Source: Helochares maculicollis
Taxonomy: Eukaryota > Arthropoda > Insecta > Coleoptera > Hydrophilidae
Direction: 5' to 3'
Length of the DNA stretch: 51,035 nt
NCBI GenBank assembly: GCA_033557835.1
Contig: JAWQRO010000172.1
Span: 1-51,035, forward strand
Part shown: piece by piece, positions 22,529-33,659 of the stretch
Position numbering within the stretch: the stretch's first letter is position 1
How the letters are laid out: the number at the start of each line of letters is the position of its first letter
Translations under genes and position numbers: made by a program
The notes under the pieces: model-generated
Told to the model about the DNA's origin: nothing
Databases searched by the model: none
What the model saw: the letters and a program-made list of their open reading frames with translations, nothing else

Positions 22529-24589
22529 ATGGTTTGTGTTGCTCATTTGTCTGAGTGTTTGATTCTTTAGGAGAATTATTAGTGTTATTTATTCGGCAGC
22601 GTACTTTATGTCAATATCTGTGGTTAAATTAAGCCAATATATTGGTCTATAATATATTACTATGTTATTTATTCAAAAATATTTATATTTTTCAGTTTGA
22701 AGCATTTGTTCGGTTTTAGATAGGCCATAGATTTGAATTTCATAGATTAACGATTATTTGTGATTTACCAAAATCTCTATAGGTATACGAAAAATTTCAT
22801 TTGTGACTTAATTTACAGGTAGAATCTGATAAAATTTTAAAAAGTTTAAGCAAATTTTTTCTTAGCAGTATTAATTTTGTATAATAAATGAAATTATGGG
22901 ACGTGTATCAGCATTACTCTCTAGGGGCGTTTATAAAATGTACTGATTAATTTTCAAAATTTTACAAAAATACTTTTTCTTTTGAGTGAGCCCAATTAAC
23001 GTGTTCACTAGACTTGTTCGAACACTTTTAATGTTTGTTTCATTACTTCCTGCAAGAAAATACGGCATAAATTCATTATGTGCCACTGCTTGAATTGTTC
23101 AAAGTTTTGTTCAAAAATGTTTTTGTTTCTACTAAATAATTCAACAGATATCTTCTGAGAATATAATTAAATTTAGGATAATTACTTTCAGAGTATAAAG
23201 TTGATATAAGAATGTAAATAAGTGTTATAGTCACGAAATTATTGGAATTTCCATATTTTGGTATAGTTTTAGTATTAGTCACTTTCATTCATTAATACCC
23301 TAATATCATTAGTATCTCTTGCACTAAAAAATACCAGTAATGTAGATTACACAGAAGAAAGGTAGTGATTCAATTTTCAATGTGAGGCAGAACTGACTTC
23401 TACCAAATATGATAACAACTTTACATTGATATAAGCATTAAAAAGAAAATGTTATCGGCAACAATTCGCAATTTTTTGCTTGGAACTAGAAACTATTACT
23501 TTAAAGGAGTAATGCTGATTTTTATCTCATGAATCAGCAAGTACTGTATTACAAATAATAAACGGCATTTAAATTCTTATTGTCCGCCTGAAAGTGAACA
23601 CGTACTTGTAAGTTGCTTGAAAAATATCCATTTAATCAATTTTTATTTGCTATAAATAAAACTGATACTTAAACCAACAAAATGCAATAATTTCAGATGT
23701 TCAATTATTTTGGTGGCTGGATATTTTTTTAAACAGGTGTCTAGCAAAAATACTTAAAAAAATTCCTGTTAAGAAATTTTATATAAAAATGCATTCGACT
23801 GCCTTTATATACTAGTACAAAATAGTCATCCATCATTTTACAAACACCTTTACCAGTTTCATGGTGGGTTACATTGTGCCAGCACCTTAACGTAAACAGT
23901 AAGAGAAATCCAGGCATCAAAGTGATCGGAGAAAAAAGACATTTCAGAACAATGTAGCACTAGACAAGAAATAAAATACTTATAATTATAAGGCTTAAAT
24001 ATCAGTTCCAATGTTCTAAAACACCGTTACGGATGCATAATAAATAATATACTCTAATTAATCTAATTAAGCAAACAGTTCCAACGAAATAGTAAATAAA
24101 TGCAGATTATGCCAGAAAAATGTAAAAAATACTGGATGTTATGTATTATGTTTGTTTATATAAATAATAATTGATAAAGAATATTTGTTATATGGATACA
24201 AGATGACTACCAGAAATTGACAATAAGAAGATGTATTTTTACATTAACAGATTTTATGCTTATAGAAAGTTTTAGAGCAATTGTTGGTCAGTTCCAACCA
24301 CTTAGTTTCTACTATAATAAAGGGACCTTTCATTTAATGGTTAGGTTTCTCTGAAATTATTTGTAATTTCTATAATGGAGCCTGCACCAAATCGTCTAAA
24401 TGCGTCTAGTTGCAGCACTAACATTTGAATTACGATATTTCATATAATCCATTCCGAATTCTTATCAAGCAGGGCATCTGTAGAAGATCCACCGTACTCT
24501 CAATAGTACCCAAACGGTGTAGCCAATGCATTCAATTTGAAAAGAATTACTAGATTATCCAACAAGATTGCGGTTCAATAAGAAAAACA
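22529..24589. other. Intergenic, no gene seen
   Basis: Stop-dense AT-rich DNA between CA-A and a mariner relic. The frame 23076-23288 (-) is low complexity with no motif. Confidence 0.55.
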
Positions 24590-25725
24590 CAATTTTACGA
24601 TTTGAAATACACTTTATTATTCAGTATAGTCTTCCTGAATATGTAAATACTTGTTCGAATGAGATTGCCATCTAGGTATTCCATCCCTGAAGGAAGAATC
24701 TGGTAGGGCAGCAAAATAAGCTTACACGTATGTTATAAGCTCATTATTTGATGAAAAACGCTTTCCACGTATGAATTTTTCTATGCCTGGAAAGAGATGG
24801 AAGCCGCCATTGAATACGATAGATGCCTCAACTATTCAAAATTTAGTTAATGGACTCCAGCTATTGTCAAAATGCTCTTGTGACACGATGCATTGTCCTG
24901 ATGAAAAGAGATTTTTTTCTTCTACAAACCGGTTTTTTACGAATTTTTTCCTTAGGCTGGTCTAAAATGTTACAATAATATTTATAATTTATTGTTTTAT
25001 CAGTTTGCAAGTAATCCACAAACAAAATTCTTTTAGTATCGCAAAAAACTTTTGTTGACACCGTCTTAGCCTATTTCTGGACACGAACTTGCTTAGGAGC
25101 CGAAGAACCACGTTCACGCCACCTTGTAGCTTCTAGTTTTGATTCAGAATCGTATTGATAGACCCACGTCTTATACATAGTGATGAATCGACGCACAAAA
25201 TCCACTATATCCCTCCGAAAATTGTCTAAATGTTGCTGAGAATGTGTTTTTGTTTCATTGTTAGCGAATGTGGCAACTAATGTGGACACAGATTGCTCAT
25301 AGTCAATACTTTCATCAAAATATTGCTTATACTGTACAATGAGATGCCTAGGGCTTCTACTAAATGTCATTTAGTCAATCAACGATTATCCTTTGCGATA
25401 TCCTGCTTATTTTCTACAATTTCTGGTGTAGATGCTGATTTTGGACGACCTTGGCGAGGGTCGTCTTCAAGGCTTGTAAGGGGACATTTAAATTCAGCAA
25501 ACCCATCTTTCTACCATATTAAGTGAAGATGAAGAGCCCTTACACACTTTCAACATTCGTTCATAAATATCTTCCAATAATAAAAATTCAATCACTGCAC
25601 GATACTTGATTTTTGCAGTGTAAAAAACTATTTTGACACGTTAACACTTTATGTCTTGTAAACAAAGAAACAATTGACAGATAAAGTTGAAATTTTACAT
25701 ATGTTTATATGAAGAGTGTATCAAA
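24590..25725 (-). mobile_element. Nearly full-length but decayed mariner element
   Basis: Minus-strand pieces in order are SPRHLIVQ near the start, RRFITMYKTWVYQYDSES (cf. TMDETW, first catalytic Asp changed to Tyr), SSAPKQVRVQK, VFCDTKRILFVDYLQTDKTINYKYYCNILDQ, and KKKSLFIRTMHRVTRAF. The HDNAP motif has decayed to RTMHR. A C-terminal remnant ends near 24590. Multiple stops and frameshifts occur. The 5' side (about 25660-25725) has the TGACAG/TTTACATATG-type leader seen in mariners. It is a third lineage in the window. Confidence 0.78.
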
Positions 25726-26573
25726 AAATTTAAAAAAAATTAGACTAATAGCAACCTCCTTTCTTATTGACCCGAAATCTTTAAAAAACCTAGTATGCTA
25801 TTCATGTTGGCTAAAAAAATAAGAAATACTTATTATTTTTGTTTTGGTTAACTATATCGATATTGCGCAGTAAAAGCTTCACATATTTACTAAACTGCTG
25901 AAAACTAGTTCAAATAATTGCTATTCAACTCAAAAGTATTTGAAATCATTAACATTAATGATTCTTCAAACATCGTATTTGGGAATTTTGCGGGTTTGTA
26001 TTATTATATGCTGACGATCCATCAGATGCTATTTATTATATTTGTAAATATTATATTTGTTGGGCTAAAAATTAAAAGTCTACTTTAATGGTTTTTGCGT
26101 CTTGATATTCCAATGATTACTTCGAAATATATTTTATGTATTAAATATCATTCTGTAAATGAATTTTAATTTAAGGATGAATATCTTCAGAAAAGGTTGT
26201 GGTGCATCAGCATTTTAATATCTTATATCAATATTCAATATCCTTCGGAACAACAATCATATCAAAAATTATAGGATGACATTTGTATAAAATTGTTTGG
26301 TACTGACATAAAATATTTAGCAATGAGTATCAGAGTTATTCCAGAGTCCACAAGTTTTTAATGACAAATAAATAAATGAAATTCACTTGTGATCTGTCAT
26401 TTCAAATCTTAATTACTATCAAAGTAGTTGAAATGATTTTCAAAGAATGCATTGTTAGTTTGTTTCACGGTCAAATATTAAGATTTTGTTTTTCATTGGT
26501 TTAGCAGTTACTTAAATAATGATTTTAATAAATAAAACGTGTTTGTGCGACTAATATGAATATCGATCAGTTT

Positions 26574-26646
26574 TGATTCATTTAAATCTAAGCACTGATT
26601 CATTTAAATCTAAGCACTGATTCATTTAAATCTAAGCACTGATTCA
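26574..26646. repeat. 22-bp tandem repeat, three copies plus a partial one
   Basis: The unit TGATTCATTTAAATCTAAGCAC starts at 26574, 26596 and 26618 without a mismatch, followed by a partial TGATTCA. It lies inside the left arm of the large inverted repeat. The right arm has a single diverged equivalent. Confidence 0.95.
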
Positions 26647-26829
26647 AAGGAGCTATCGAATTAATTTAATAGTTCCAAAATATCAAAGTAACTGTTCCAA
26701 TTCTTTGAAAATAAAACGTCTTGTCTTTTGTTAATCTACTATCTACTTTCACGTATATGTTGGTATAATCGATTCATGTTTGCTAGTTTACCAGAGTAGA
26801 CTCTTTAATTTTTAATCTTTAAAGAAAAT

Positions 26830-27576
26830 ATAAAAAAAACATGATAGTGAGAATGGGTTTTATCAGGCAGTTGACAGGCAGGTAGCTAAAGTGGAAGAAA
26901 GAGAACGCAAAGAATAAATTAGAATATAGCTTAAAAGATTAAGAAAATAATCACAAAATTTCTACAAAAAGACAAGAAATCAAAGTCAGAAATAAAAAAA
27001 AACTGAAAGGAGAGAGAAAGAGCGATCGGAATATTTGAAGGCAAAAGCAAGACCATTTTGAACAATACATTCGCAGAAATAATTTACGGAGTAACTATCT
27101 AGTAGCAAGATATAAACGAAATAGAATTAGAAAAGAAAGTAAAATATGTAACAATGCTAGTAGCGGAACACATTATTAGAAACAGCTTTTGAGCAAAAAA
27201 AATGTATAACTTTTTAATAAAAGTAATTTCATAAAGACAATTGCGGTCCAAGACAGACTGTTCAGCACAAAGTAAAAGTTTATGAATTAAAGAAAGAACA
27301 ATACTAAATACCTATAATAAAGTATATTTTATATCATTCCCTAAATTGTAACAGCTCATTACAATTACAATATGTGAAAACGCAACTAAAACAATATTTT
27401 ACAAATTTTAGCAAATCGCAGACTTTCGCAATTTTAGTTGCCAGAAATTTGTAAATTATAATCATTTTTAAGATCTTATGAAAGAAAAGTTGTGCTCATT
27501 AAAATATGTCCATGTCCAAATAAATGTAATTGAGGCTAATAGACCTCAATCAATTGTAATCAAATTTCTAAATGAG
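26830..27576 (+). mobile_element. Degenerate LINE-like sequence in centre of the inverted repeat
   Basis: The end of this piece (27496-27576) matches 28703-28785 in direct orientation (translated IEANRPQS.. against IEANRPHSTVAIKF). The latter leads directly into a LINE endonuclease motif. The upstream part is a Lys/Glu-rich broken frame, as in non-LTR ORF1/linker regions. Stops are frequent. Confidence 0.4.
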
Positions 27577-28679
27577 CAAGATTCATGGAATGATGATACC
27601 AACATATACTCTTTATCAAAATAGAGTAGATTAACAAACGCCAAGACGTTTTATTATTTAAGACTTTAAACAGTTACTTTCATATTTTAGGAACAATAAA
27701 ACAGTTCGATAGCTCATTTGAAGCAATGCTAAGATTCAAATTATTCAAAATCGTCCTCTTGCTTGCAAGCACTATTTAAGTAACCGCTAAACCTATGAAT
27801 AAACAAAACCTAATATTTAAACGAGAAACAAATTAAAAACGCACAATTTCCAATTATAATGTTTAGAAAATCATTAGCGTTAATGATTTAAAATGTTTTT
27901 GAGTTGAATAGCAACAATTTGAACTATTTCCAGTAATTTAGTAAATATGTGAAGCTTTTGCTGCGCAATGTCGATATAATTACCCAAAACAAAAAATAAA
28001 AACGATAATTTATTTTTCTATTCAACATGAACAGACTACTATGCAAGACAGACTCCTAAAAACACATCTGTCATGCAAGCAAGAAATATTAAGATTAGAT
28101 AACTTCTACATTTCACAAAACATGACTTTTTTATACATAGTTGCGATATCTAAATCATAGGTTAGAAGGTATGTAAATTGTACGCTTGACCAGAACATGC
28201 TCTAACAAATGTTTCAAAATATAATATTAGTTTTATCTGTTTTAACTATATTTCACTAACAATCCCGATAACAGAAACGTTTTAATCACCATAAAAGTTT
28301 TATAGTAATTGTGTGATACTAAAATTACTACTATTGTCAAACCAATTTATAATAATTAAGGTACATATTCAAAATTTTTCACATAACTACACACTTCATG
28401 TCAACGTATGCTTCACAGATATGTAAGTTTTTATACCAGCCCCTTCAAAGTTTATGAAGAGAGGCTTCATACCGGATTGAAAAAGAATATTTATATAGAT
28501 TTGCTGATGAATTGCAATTATATTATTTTAATAAACTTTTTGTAATCTTACAAATGTACTAATTAACTATATACCCTTTGAAAGTCCCAGATATGAATAT
28601 TTTATAATAATTAAGATTTGTTCTAAATATTACACTGACTTTAAATGTTTATCTTGTAAATACTCTTGTTGGCTAAACA

Positions 28680-29340
28680 ACATCTAAAAAATCCACACTA
28701 AAATATTTCCATCTCCAAATAAATATAATTGAAGCTAATAGACCCCACTCAACAGTTGCAATTAAATTCAAGAGGGGAAAAATAGTAAATATTTTCTTCG
28801 GAGACATGAATATTGATTTAGCAAAAAATGAAGAAGTGAATAGCAACACGTACCTAAATGCTATCGAGGAACACGTGTTCAGATCATATTTAAACATTCC
28901 TTAATCATATGTTTATAAAAGCACGAAATGTGAAAGTGATAGAAGAAATAAAATCTCTAATGATAGAAATAACCATCACCGATCATAAAGCCTGTCTGCT
29001 AAAAGTGAAAAATTAAACGCAAATATCTCGCAAAATTTAATATGATAAAATAAACAAAAGAATAAATTAAGGAAAATGAGAGTATAAAATGGAGATCAAA
29101 TAAACTATGGAACGTGAAAATCAGCATTTTCAACATATTTTTACTAACGAAAAGATAAAAATCCTGTTCAAGTAATAAAAACTTGATCTGATAATTATAC
29201 AACAAATATATTTTCAGACTACCAGTGCAAAACTGATTTGCCAAATATCCATTTAACAATTTTGAAATTAAAGATGCAGTCCGTTCATAGCCAGTTAAAG
29301 TGCACGAAAACATAATATTAATAGACACAAATTGGCCACT
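28680..29340 (+). mobile_element. Non-LTR retrotransposon (LINE) endonuclease fragment
   Basis: Plus-strand frames read IEANRPHSTVAIKFKRG, then VNIFFGDMNIDLAKNEE, then NTYLNAIEEHVFRSYLNIP. After a stop, KARNVKVIEEIKS and ITITDHKACLLKVKN follow. G-D-M-N-I-D-L and the later D-H match the apurinic-endonuclease (EEP) motifs GDFNID and SDH of LINEs. Reverse-transcriptase motifs are not recognisable further right. The fragment has at least two stops and is inactive. Confidence 0.72.
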
Positions 29341-29539
29341 AACTCGTGAGATTTTGAAGGATTAAATATATCCAGATCAATCATTCATAATTATTAGAAA
29401 AGCCTATGTATAATTTTAAAGTTTGAAACATAGACTTACTCTTGTTCTTTTGGAACGAAATATACTGAAATATACAGATGTTTGCAATTTATTTGTTAAA
29501 CATCAAGAAAACGACGTTTTCAATACAAAACGTTTATTT

Positions 29540-29775
29540 TTTAGGAAGACCTTATCCACGTTTGATAATGTACCAATAGCTTTAACAGCTTAAATGCTGC
29601 CAGACCCACCATATACTCCAAACTTGGCATCTTCTGATTATTTATTCTGATCTGTGCAAACATTTTTTAAATGGTAAAACCTTTAAAAGATAAGATATTA
29701 AGTAAAATTTTGTCACTGTTTCTTAATAGAACGTACTTCCATTGTTCCATTATCAACATGGTTTTGATTCACAAA
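29540..29775 (+). mobile_element. Mariner transposase C-terminal fragment
   Basis: The plus strand reads MLPDPPYTPNLASSDYLF, matching the mariner LPHPPYSPDLAPSDYHLF block (third catalytic Asp retained as SDY). A degraded tail (FKW.NL..., RTSIVPL) follows. It abuts the 3' end of the minus-strand CA gene at 29868. Frames are broken. Confidence 0.75.
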
Positions 29776-29816
29776 GAAAAAAATAAAACCCTCTTTTAAT
29801 CTTTTTTACAGAATCT

Positions 29817-29822
29817 TTATTT
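29817..29822 (-). promoter_or_regulatory. Poly(A) signal of CA-B
   Basis: AATAAA on the minus strand, 46 bp beyond the CA-B stop. Confidence 0.6.
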
Positions 29823-29867
29823 CAGACAAACTAGTAGTTTACTTTCAAATATGAAAGAAAGTATTTT

Positions 29868-30789
29868 TTACACAGCAAAGTATATACCTCTACCCCTTAG
29901 ATCTTGGACAGCCCTAAAATTATTTAAGATCGCCGCTGGTGTAACAGTTGCTCCGAACGTCCTGAGTTTATTTAATTGAGTTTGAGATATTGATATTAAT
30001 TCTGAAGATAAAATCCAATCAACATTTTCGGTGTAAGGATTTTCGGTCAATGATCCTCCGTATGATGTATATTTGTGGTCAAACTGAGGACCCAAGGAAT
30101 CCAAACTGAAAGCATTGATATATGCGGTTGAACCTCTAGTTCGAATGTTGGTCAATTGAGCGAGAATATTATTGAAGGCTGGATTATCTCGCTGACTAAT
30201 AACAACCATGTAAGAAATTATGGCATAGCGGTTTTCCACTGCATCTTCCTTGCTATGTATAAATTGGACTTCCATCGGGTAGTGTTTGTTAAAGAAAGTA
30301 TGTTCGCTTCCTACATTATTATCAGCACCCCATCTAAATTTGATGGATTCAAATTTAAATCGGCCAGGCAAGCAGCCTCCAGAGATCACTGGGTATGTTA
30401 TACCATCGTAAGACGATTTCAGTTCCACTGTAGTTCCAGTATTTCGTATTGTCATTGTCTTAGGGATTATGGAATATTCAGGAGACCATTCTAATGATCC
30501 TGGCTTGGTAAGAATTAAATCAAATGGGGCTACTACATTTACCGGTGATTGTCTAAGGCCTGCAAACAAATAGAAGAACACAAACTTATCGCATTTTGTC
30601 AATGCGGACATTTTACAAAATATTGGCAGATTTTTACTGAGCGTCCGAAACAAAACAGTTTATAAACATATTCAGAACTAAATGGAGCAATGATAAACGA
30701 AAATATAAATTCGGTCTAAGTAGAGACATACCTTGAGCTTTAATATTTCCCACGAAATAAAAGCAAAAAAGGGTAATAATTTTAAGCAT
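29868..30789 (-). CDS. Secreted carbonic anhydrase-related protein, all zinc ligands lost (CA-B)
   Basis: Two exons (minus): 30789-30732 (signal peptide MLKIITLFCFYFVGNIKAQ) and 30559-29868, phase 1, 750 nt (249 aa). The CA fold is clear: LRQSPVNV, WSPEYS, FESIKFRWGADNNVGSEHTFF, PMEVQFIHS, GGSLTENPYTENVDWIL. The zinc-ligand positions His94/His96/His119 are Lys93, Arg95 and Gln118. Zinc cannot be held in the normal way and CO2 hydration is not expected. Glu106 and Thr199 are kept. This is the pattern of CA-related proteins, which typically act in binding rather than catalysis. The frame extending upstream to 30653 is intron read-through. It is divergent from CA-C, with 226 bp between start codons. 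The partner is unknown. Confidence 0.88.
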
Positions 30790-31015
30790 GGTGTTGCAGC
30801 AGCTTTGCATGTACTTTTAAAAGTTATTTAATATTTTATCTGCTCACACTTTTATACAAACTGCTTAATCTTATCAATACATGCGCTTCTGTTCATCAAC
30901 ATTCTTTTCACAAGAATTTCTTAATTGGCTGAAAAAATATATGTTTTCAGGAGGTGACTACTTATTTAAATACTGCACGCCACTAAACTCCTTTCAGTTT
31001 ACAACATCCACGAAA
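30790..31015. promoter_or_regulatory. Shared 226-bp divergent promoter region of CA-B and CA-C
   Basis: The start codons of two head-to-head CA genes lie at 30789 (-) and 31016 (+). The interval holds a TATAAAAG for the minus gene and a TATTTAAA at about 30963-30970 for the plus gene. Regulatory sequence must therefore overlap or be shared. Confidence 0.6.
30849..30856 (-). promoter_or_regulatory. TATA box of CA-B
   Basis: TATAAAAG on the minus strand, 60-67 bp upstream of the CA-B ATG. A TGATAAG (GATA-factor type) site lies just upstream of it at about 30873-30879. GATA sites of this form are common in insect midgut promoters, so gut expression is possible but not shown. Confidence 0.6.
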
Positions 31016-31810
31016 ATGTCCATAAGTAACCTGAGTTTGCTATTATTATGTGGTCTGGCATATTGCCTTGGTAGCAATAGTCGCCAATCACCTATCGACA
31101 TTCTGAGAGATCCCAGCAGTATTATTTCTACCTCTGCAGATAATTTAAGATGGTCAACAACATATGATGTTCAACCTTCCTCTATGACTGCTTTGAGGAC
31201 AGGAAGGGTAATCAGAGTAAAAGCAATGTTCCCAGGAGGAGCAGTTCCTAAGCTTAGTAAAGGTACGTTAATTGGCGGCTATAATTTAGACTCCATAGAA
31301 TTTCATTGGGGAACTGACGACAGCGTTGGTAGTGAACATGCCTTTAACGGCTTCCGTTACCCCATGGAAATTCAAGCAATTCACATAAAAGAAGGACTAA
31401 CAGAAGATCAAGCTAAAACGACACCGAAAGGCTTCGTGATTGTATCATACTTCCCCAAGATTGGCGACTGCGACAATCCTGCTTTGCAAAACATTTTGGA
31501 CCAGTACTTAGATATCAAGCACCAATCAAGTGTTAATATTAATGATCCATTTATTCTATCTAAGCTTATACCCACATTTGCAAACAAATATTTCGCATAC
31601 GGAGGATCCTTGACATCTTCGCCATACAGCGAATCTGTTGTTTGGATTATCTCAACAGAGGACTTGACAGTTTCAAAACGACAACTGAATCTATTTAGAA
31701 ACATTGCGCTTGGTTTCCCAGAAATGCAAAATAATTTCAGGGAACTTCAACCGTTGAAAATAAGAAGTATTTTCTACTACCAAGGATTGACAACACCTGA
31801 AGCACCATAA
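31016..31810 (+). CDS. Secreted carbonic anhydrase-related protein, intronless (CA-C)
   Basis: One exon, 264 aa. ATG at 31016 is preferred to the in-frame one at 30881 because it starts a clean signal peptide (MSISNLSLLLLCGLAYCLG) right before SRQSPIDI. CA landmarks are LRWSTTYD, SIEFHWGTDDSVGSEHAF, PMEIQAIH, GGSLTSSPYSESVVWII and QMxNNFR-like (EMQNNFRELQPL). Of the zinc ligands only His96 remains (His97 here). His94 is Glu95 and His119 is Gln120, so ordinary CA activity is not expected. Glu106 and Thr199 are conserved. AATAAA is at 31838-31843. The missing introns, compared with CA-A, suggest retroposition or intron loss. It is closest in character to CA-B, its divergent neighbour. Confidence 0.88.
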   Translation: MSISNLSLLLLCGLAYCLGSNSRQSPIDILRDPSSIISTSADNLRWSTTYDVQPSSMTALRTGRVIRVKAMFPGGAVPKLSKGTLIGGYNLDSIEFHWGTDDSVGSEHAFNGFRYPMEIQAIHIKEGLTEDQAKTTPKGFVIVSYFPKIGDCDNPALQNILDQYLDIKHQSSVNINDPFILSKLIPTFANKYFAYGGSLTSSPYSESVVWIISTEDLTVSKRQLNLFRNIALGFPEMQNNFRELQPLKIRSIFYYQGLTTPEAP

Positions 31811-32719
31811 ACTGTATTGTAGTGTTACCTACGATAAAATAAAATGAATCGCTTTCTACATATTTTGTTTTATTCTTATTTTTTTAAGCTACGCTCCTGA
31901 TTAATCTTTGTTGCACCGTTTGGAATTGAAACACACACCCATCCAAAAATTGGACCATTTACTATTACATTTCATTGCCTTATTTTTCATAGCAAAACAC
32001 ATTCATTGTGCAACATTGGCGCATTGTGAAAATGTCTAAATGTAGGCATTAAAAATAGTTTTGAATTATAAAAATATAAATATATAAAATAATGTATAAA
32101 CATAAATAGAATTGAATATCCATTGAGATGTTTACGATTTCAAAGTATTTTAAATTGTCTTTAAATTTATTTCCACACAACCAATTTTGAAGTATCAAGA
32201 AATTATATCTATTCTTAAAATGTTATCACAGGTATTTAATAATACATTCATAAATTAAACTCCCCATCTCAAATTCAAGAAAATAGTATTTTCCACTATC
32301 TTATATCATATATGTTAAAAGTGGAACATAAAACTAATTATTTTTAAAACAAGGTTGTGCACTGAAGTGTGTTGCTATTATAAATTGATTTGATAATTAA
32401 AATTGTAGGAATTAGCAATACTTACGATTAAAAACTTTGAACTATAAACTTTTATTACAGTTTAAAGTTAAAGCAAGACAAATTTTGGTTGAGTTTATAC
32501 TTTGAATAACATTTTTAGGGAATAAATGTTGCAACTTGAAGGTAGCACCATTGTCTTTAATGTAGCGTTAGATATTTTTCGGGGCGAAATTAAACCCTAT
32601 TTAATTAATATTTAAAATTTATATTCATTTTGATTTATGAATCTCTGGCGACAATAACTTAATAAACTTTAATATAACACTGCTAAATACACGATGAATC
32701 AAATTCCTGATAACAATAT
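31811..32719. other. Intergenic, no gene seen
   Basis: AT-rich region after the CA-C poly(A) signal. Nothing recognisable was found before the mariner relic at about 32720. Confidence 0.55.
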
Positions 32720-32970
32720 TGACTACTAGGTTGTTCTTCATATGAACGAACGTGAAGTTTCATTTCAATATATCAATTCATACTTTGTTTACAAACCAAT
32801 TATTATCAACTTTACAGTGGAAAAAATAAATTATCGTGCAGTAATTGAATTGTTATTTTTGGAAGGCTTAAATGCAAGGAAAATTTATGAACGAAAGTGT
32901 ATAAGGACTCTACGCCTTCAATTAGTACGATAGAAAGATGAGTTTATGAATTTAAACCTTTTCGTGTATA
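32720..32970 (+). mobile_element. Mariner transposase N-terminal fragment
   Basis: The plus frame reads VEKINYRAVIELLFLEGLNARKIYERK, matching the helix-turn-helix start of mariner transposases (cf. IEYRAVIKFLFLEGLTPxEIHERL). The frame then fails at a stop (32931-32933). Only the first ~60 residues survive. Confidence 0.75.
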
Positions 32971-33659
32971 AAATACAATTTTTTTATGGCGATGCTCATA
33001 TTATTCGTTGGTTTGTTCTTTTACCTTAAGCTATAGTGAGTAAACCATAATTAAGATATCGAAACAAGTTTTGATTCATCTTAGTATGGATAAAGTACCT
33101 ATTAATATATCTCATTTAAAAATCCCAAAGGCAAAAAATATCTGCTCTGTAAATGAGCAGTTGGCAGCCTTTTCGTACTTTTAAAAGGTATAGGTAGATA
33201 AAGGTAATTATTTTTAAAGCATCGTTTGTACCAGGTATGCACCTATTAGAAAAATATGTACAATAATTACCATAATTGACTTCATGATAACAACAATCGT
33301 AGTAATAAGCAAAGCTCGTGAACCATTTTCAGATAATTAAAACTTTTGGGGTGTAGAAATGGTTAACGAAATATAATTAGGTACAATTATCCTTATGGGT
33401 TGAAATAATCATTAAATTTTGTTTTCACTAAACATTATTTCTGGAATAAAATACCAGTCTTCTAGGAAACTATTCAATTATACAACAGAAATATCTATAA
33501 TGTTTGAATATTCAGCTGAAACTATTACGTTTATGTAAACTTGTTTGCAGGGAACAAGTGGTAAAAAAACTCGATGTATAGAACTTAGTAAATAATTACT
33601 GAATAAGTTATTCACAAATTATTTAGATGCATTAAGACGCATATTAGGGTTTTCAAAAA

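Larger units (their letters stand above)
25795..28045. repeat. About 2.25 kb large inverted repeat (fold-back element)
   Basis: The left arm (about 25795-26810) is the diverged reverse complement of the right arm (about 27577-28045). Matched landmarks include ATTGCGCAGTAAAAGCTTCACATA (25873) against its complement near 27945, AATCATTAACATTAATGATT, GGTTTAGCAGTTACTTAAATA (26499) against the complement near 27780, GAGCTATCGAA (26650), and AAAACGTCTTG..TTTGTTAATCTACT (26712) against the complement near 27630. The left arm carries about 440 extra bp (about 26005-26445) and a 22-bp triplication. No transposase is encoded. It is probably a non-autonomous DNA transposon of fold-back type. Confidence 0.75.

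Noticed and set aside
28673..28897. Minus-strand hydrophobic frame
   Set aside because: It is antisense to a recognisable LINE endonuclease segment.
30560..30653. N-terminal extension of the CA-B main exon
   Set aside because: It is intron sequence. A splice acceptor CAG at 30562-30560 joins in phase to a signal-peptide exon at 30789-30732.
30881..31015. Extended N-terminus for CA-C from the upstream in-frame ATG
   Set aside because: It would bury the signal peptide 45 residues inside the protein. The second ATG gives a clean secretory start.
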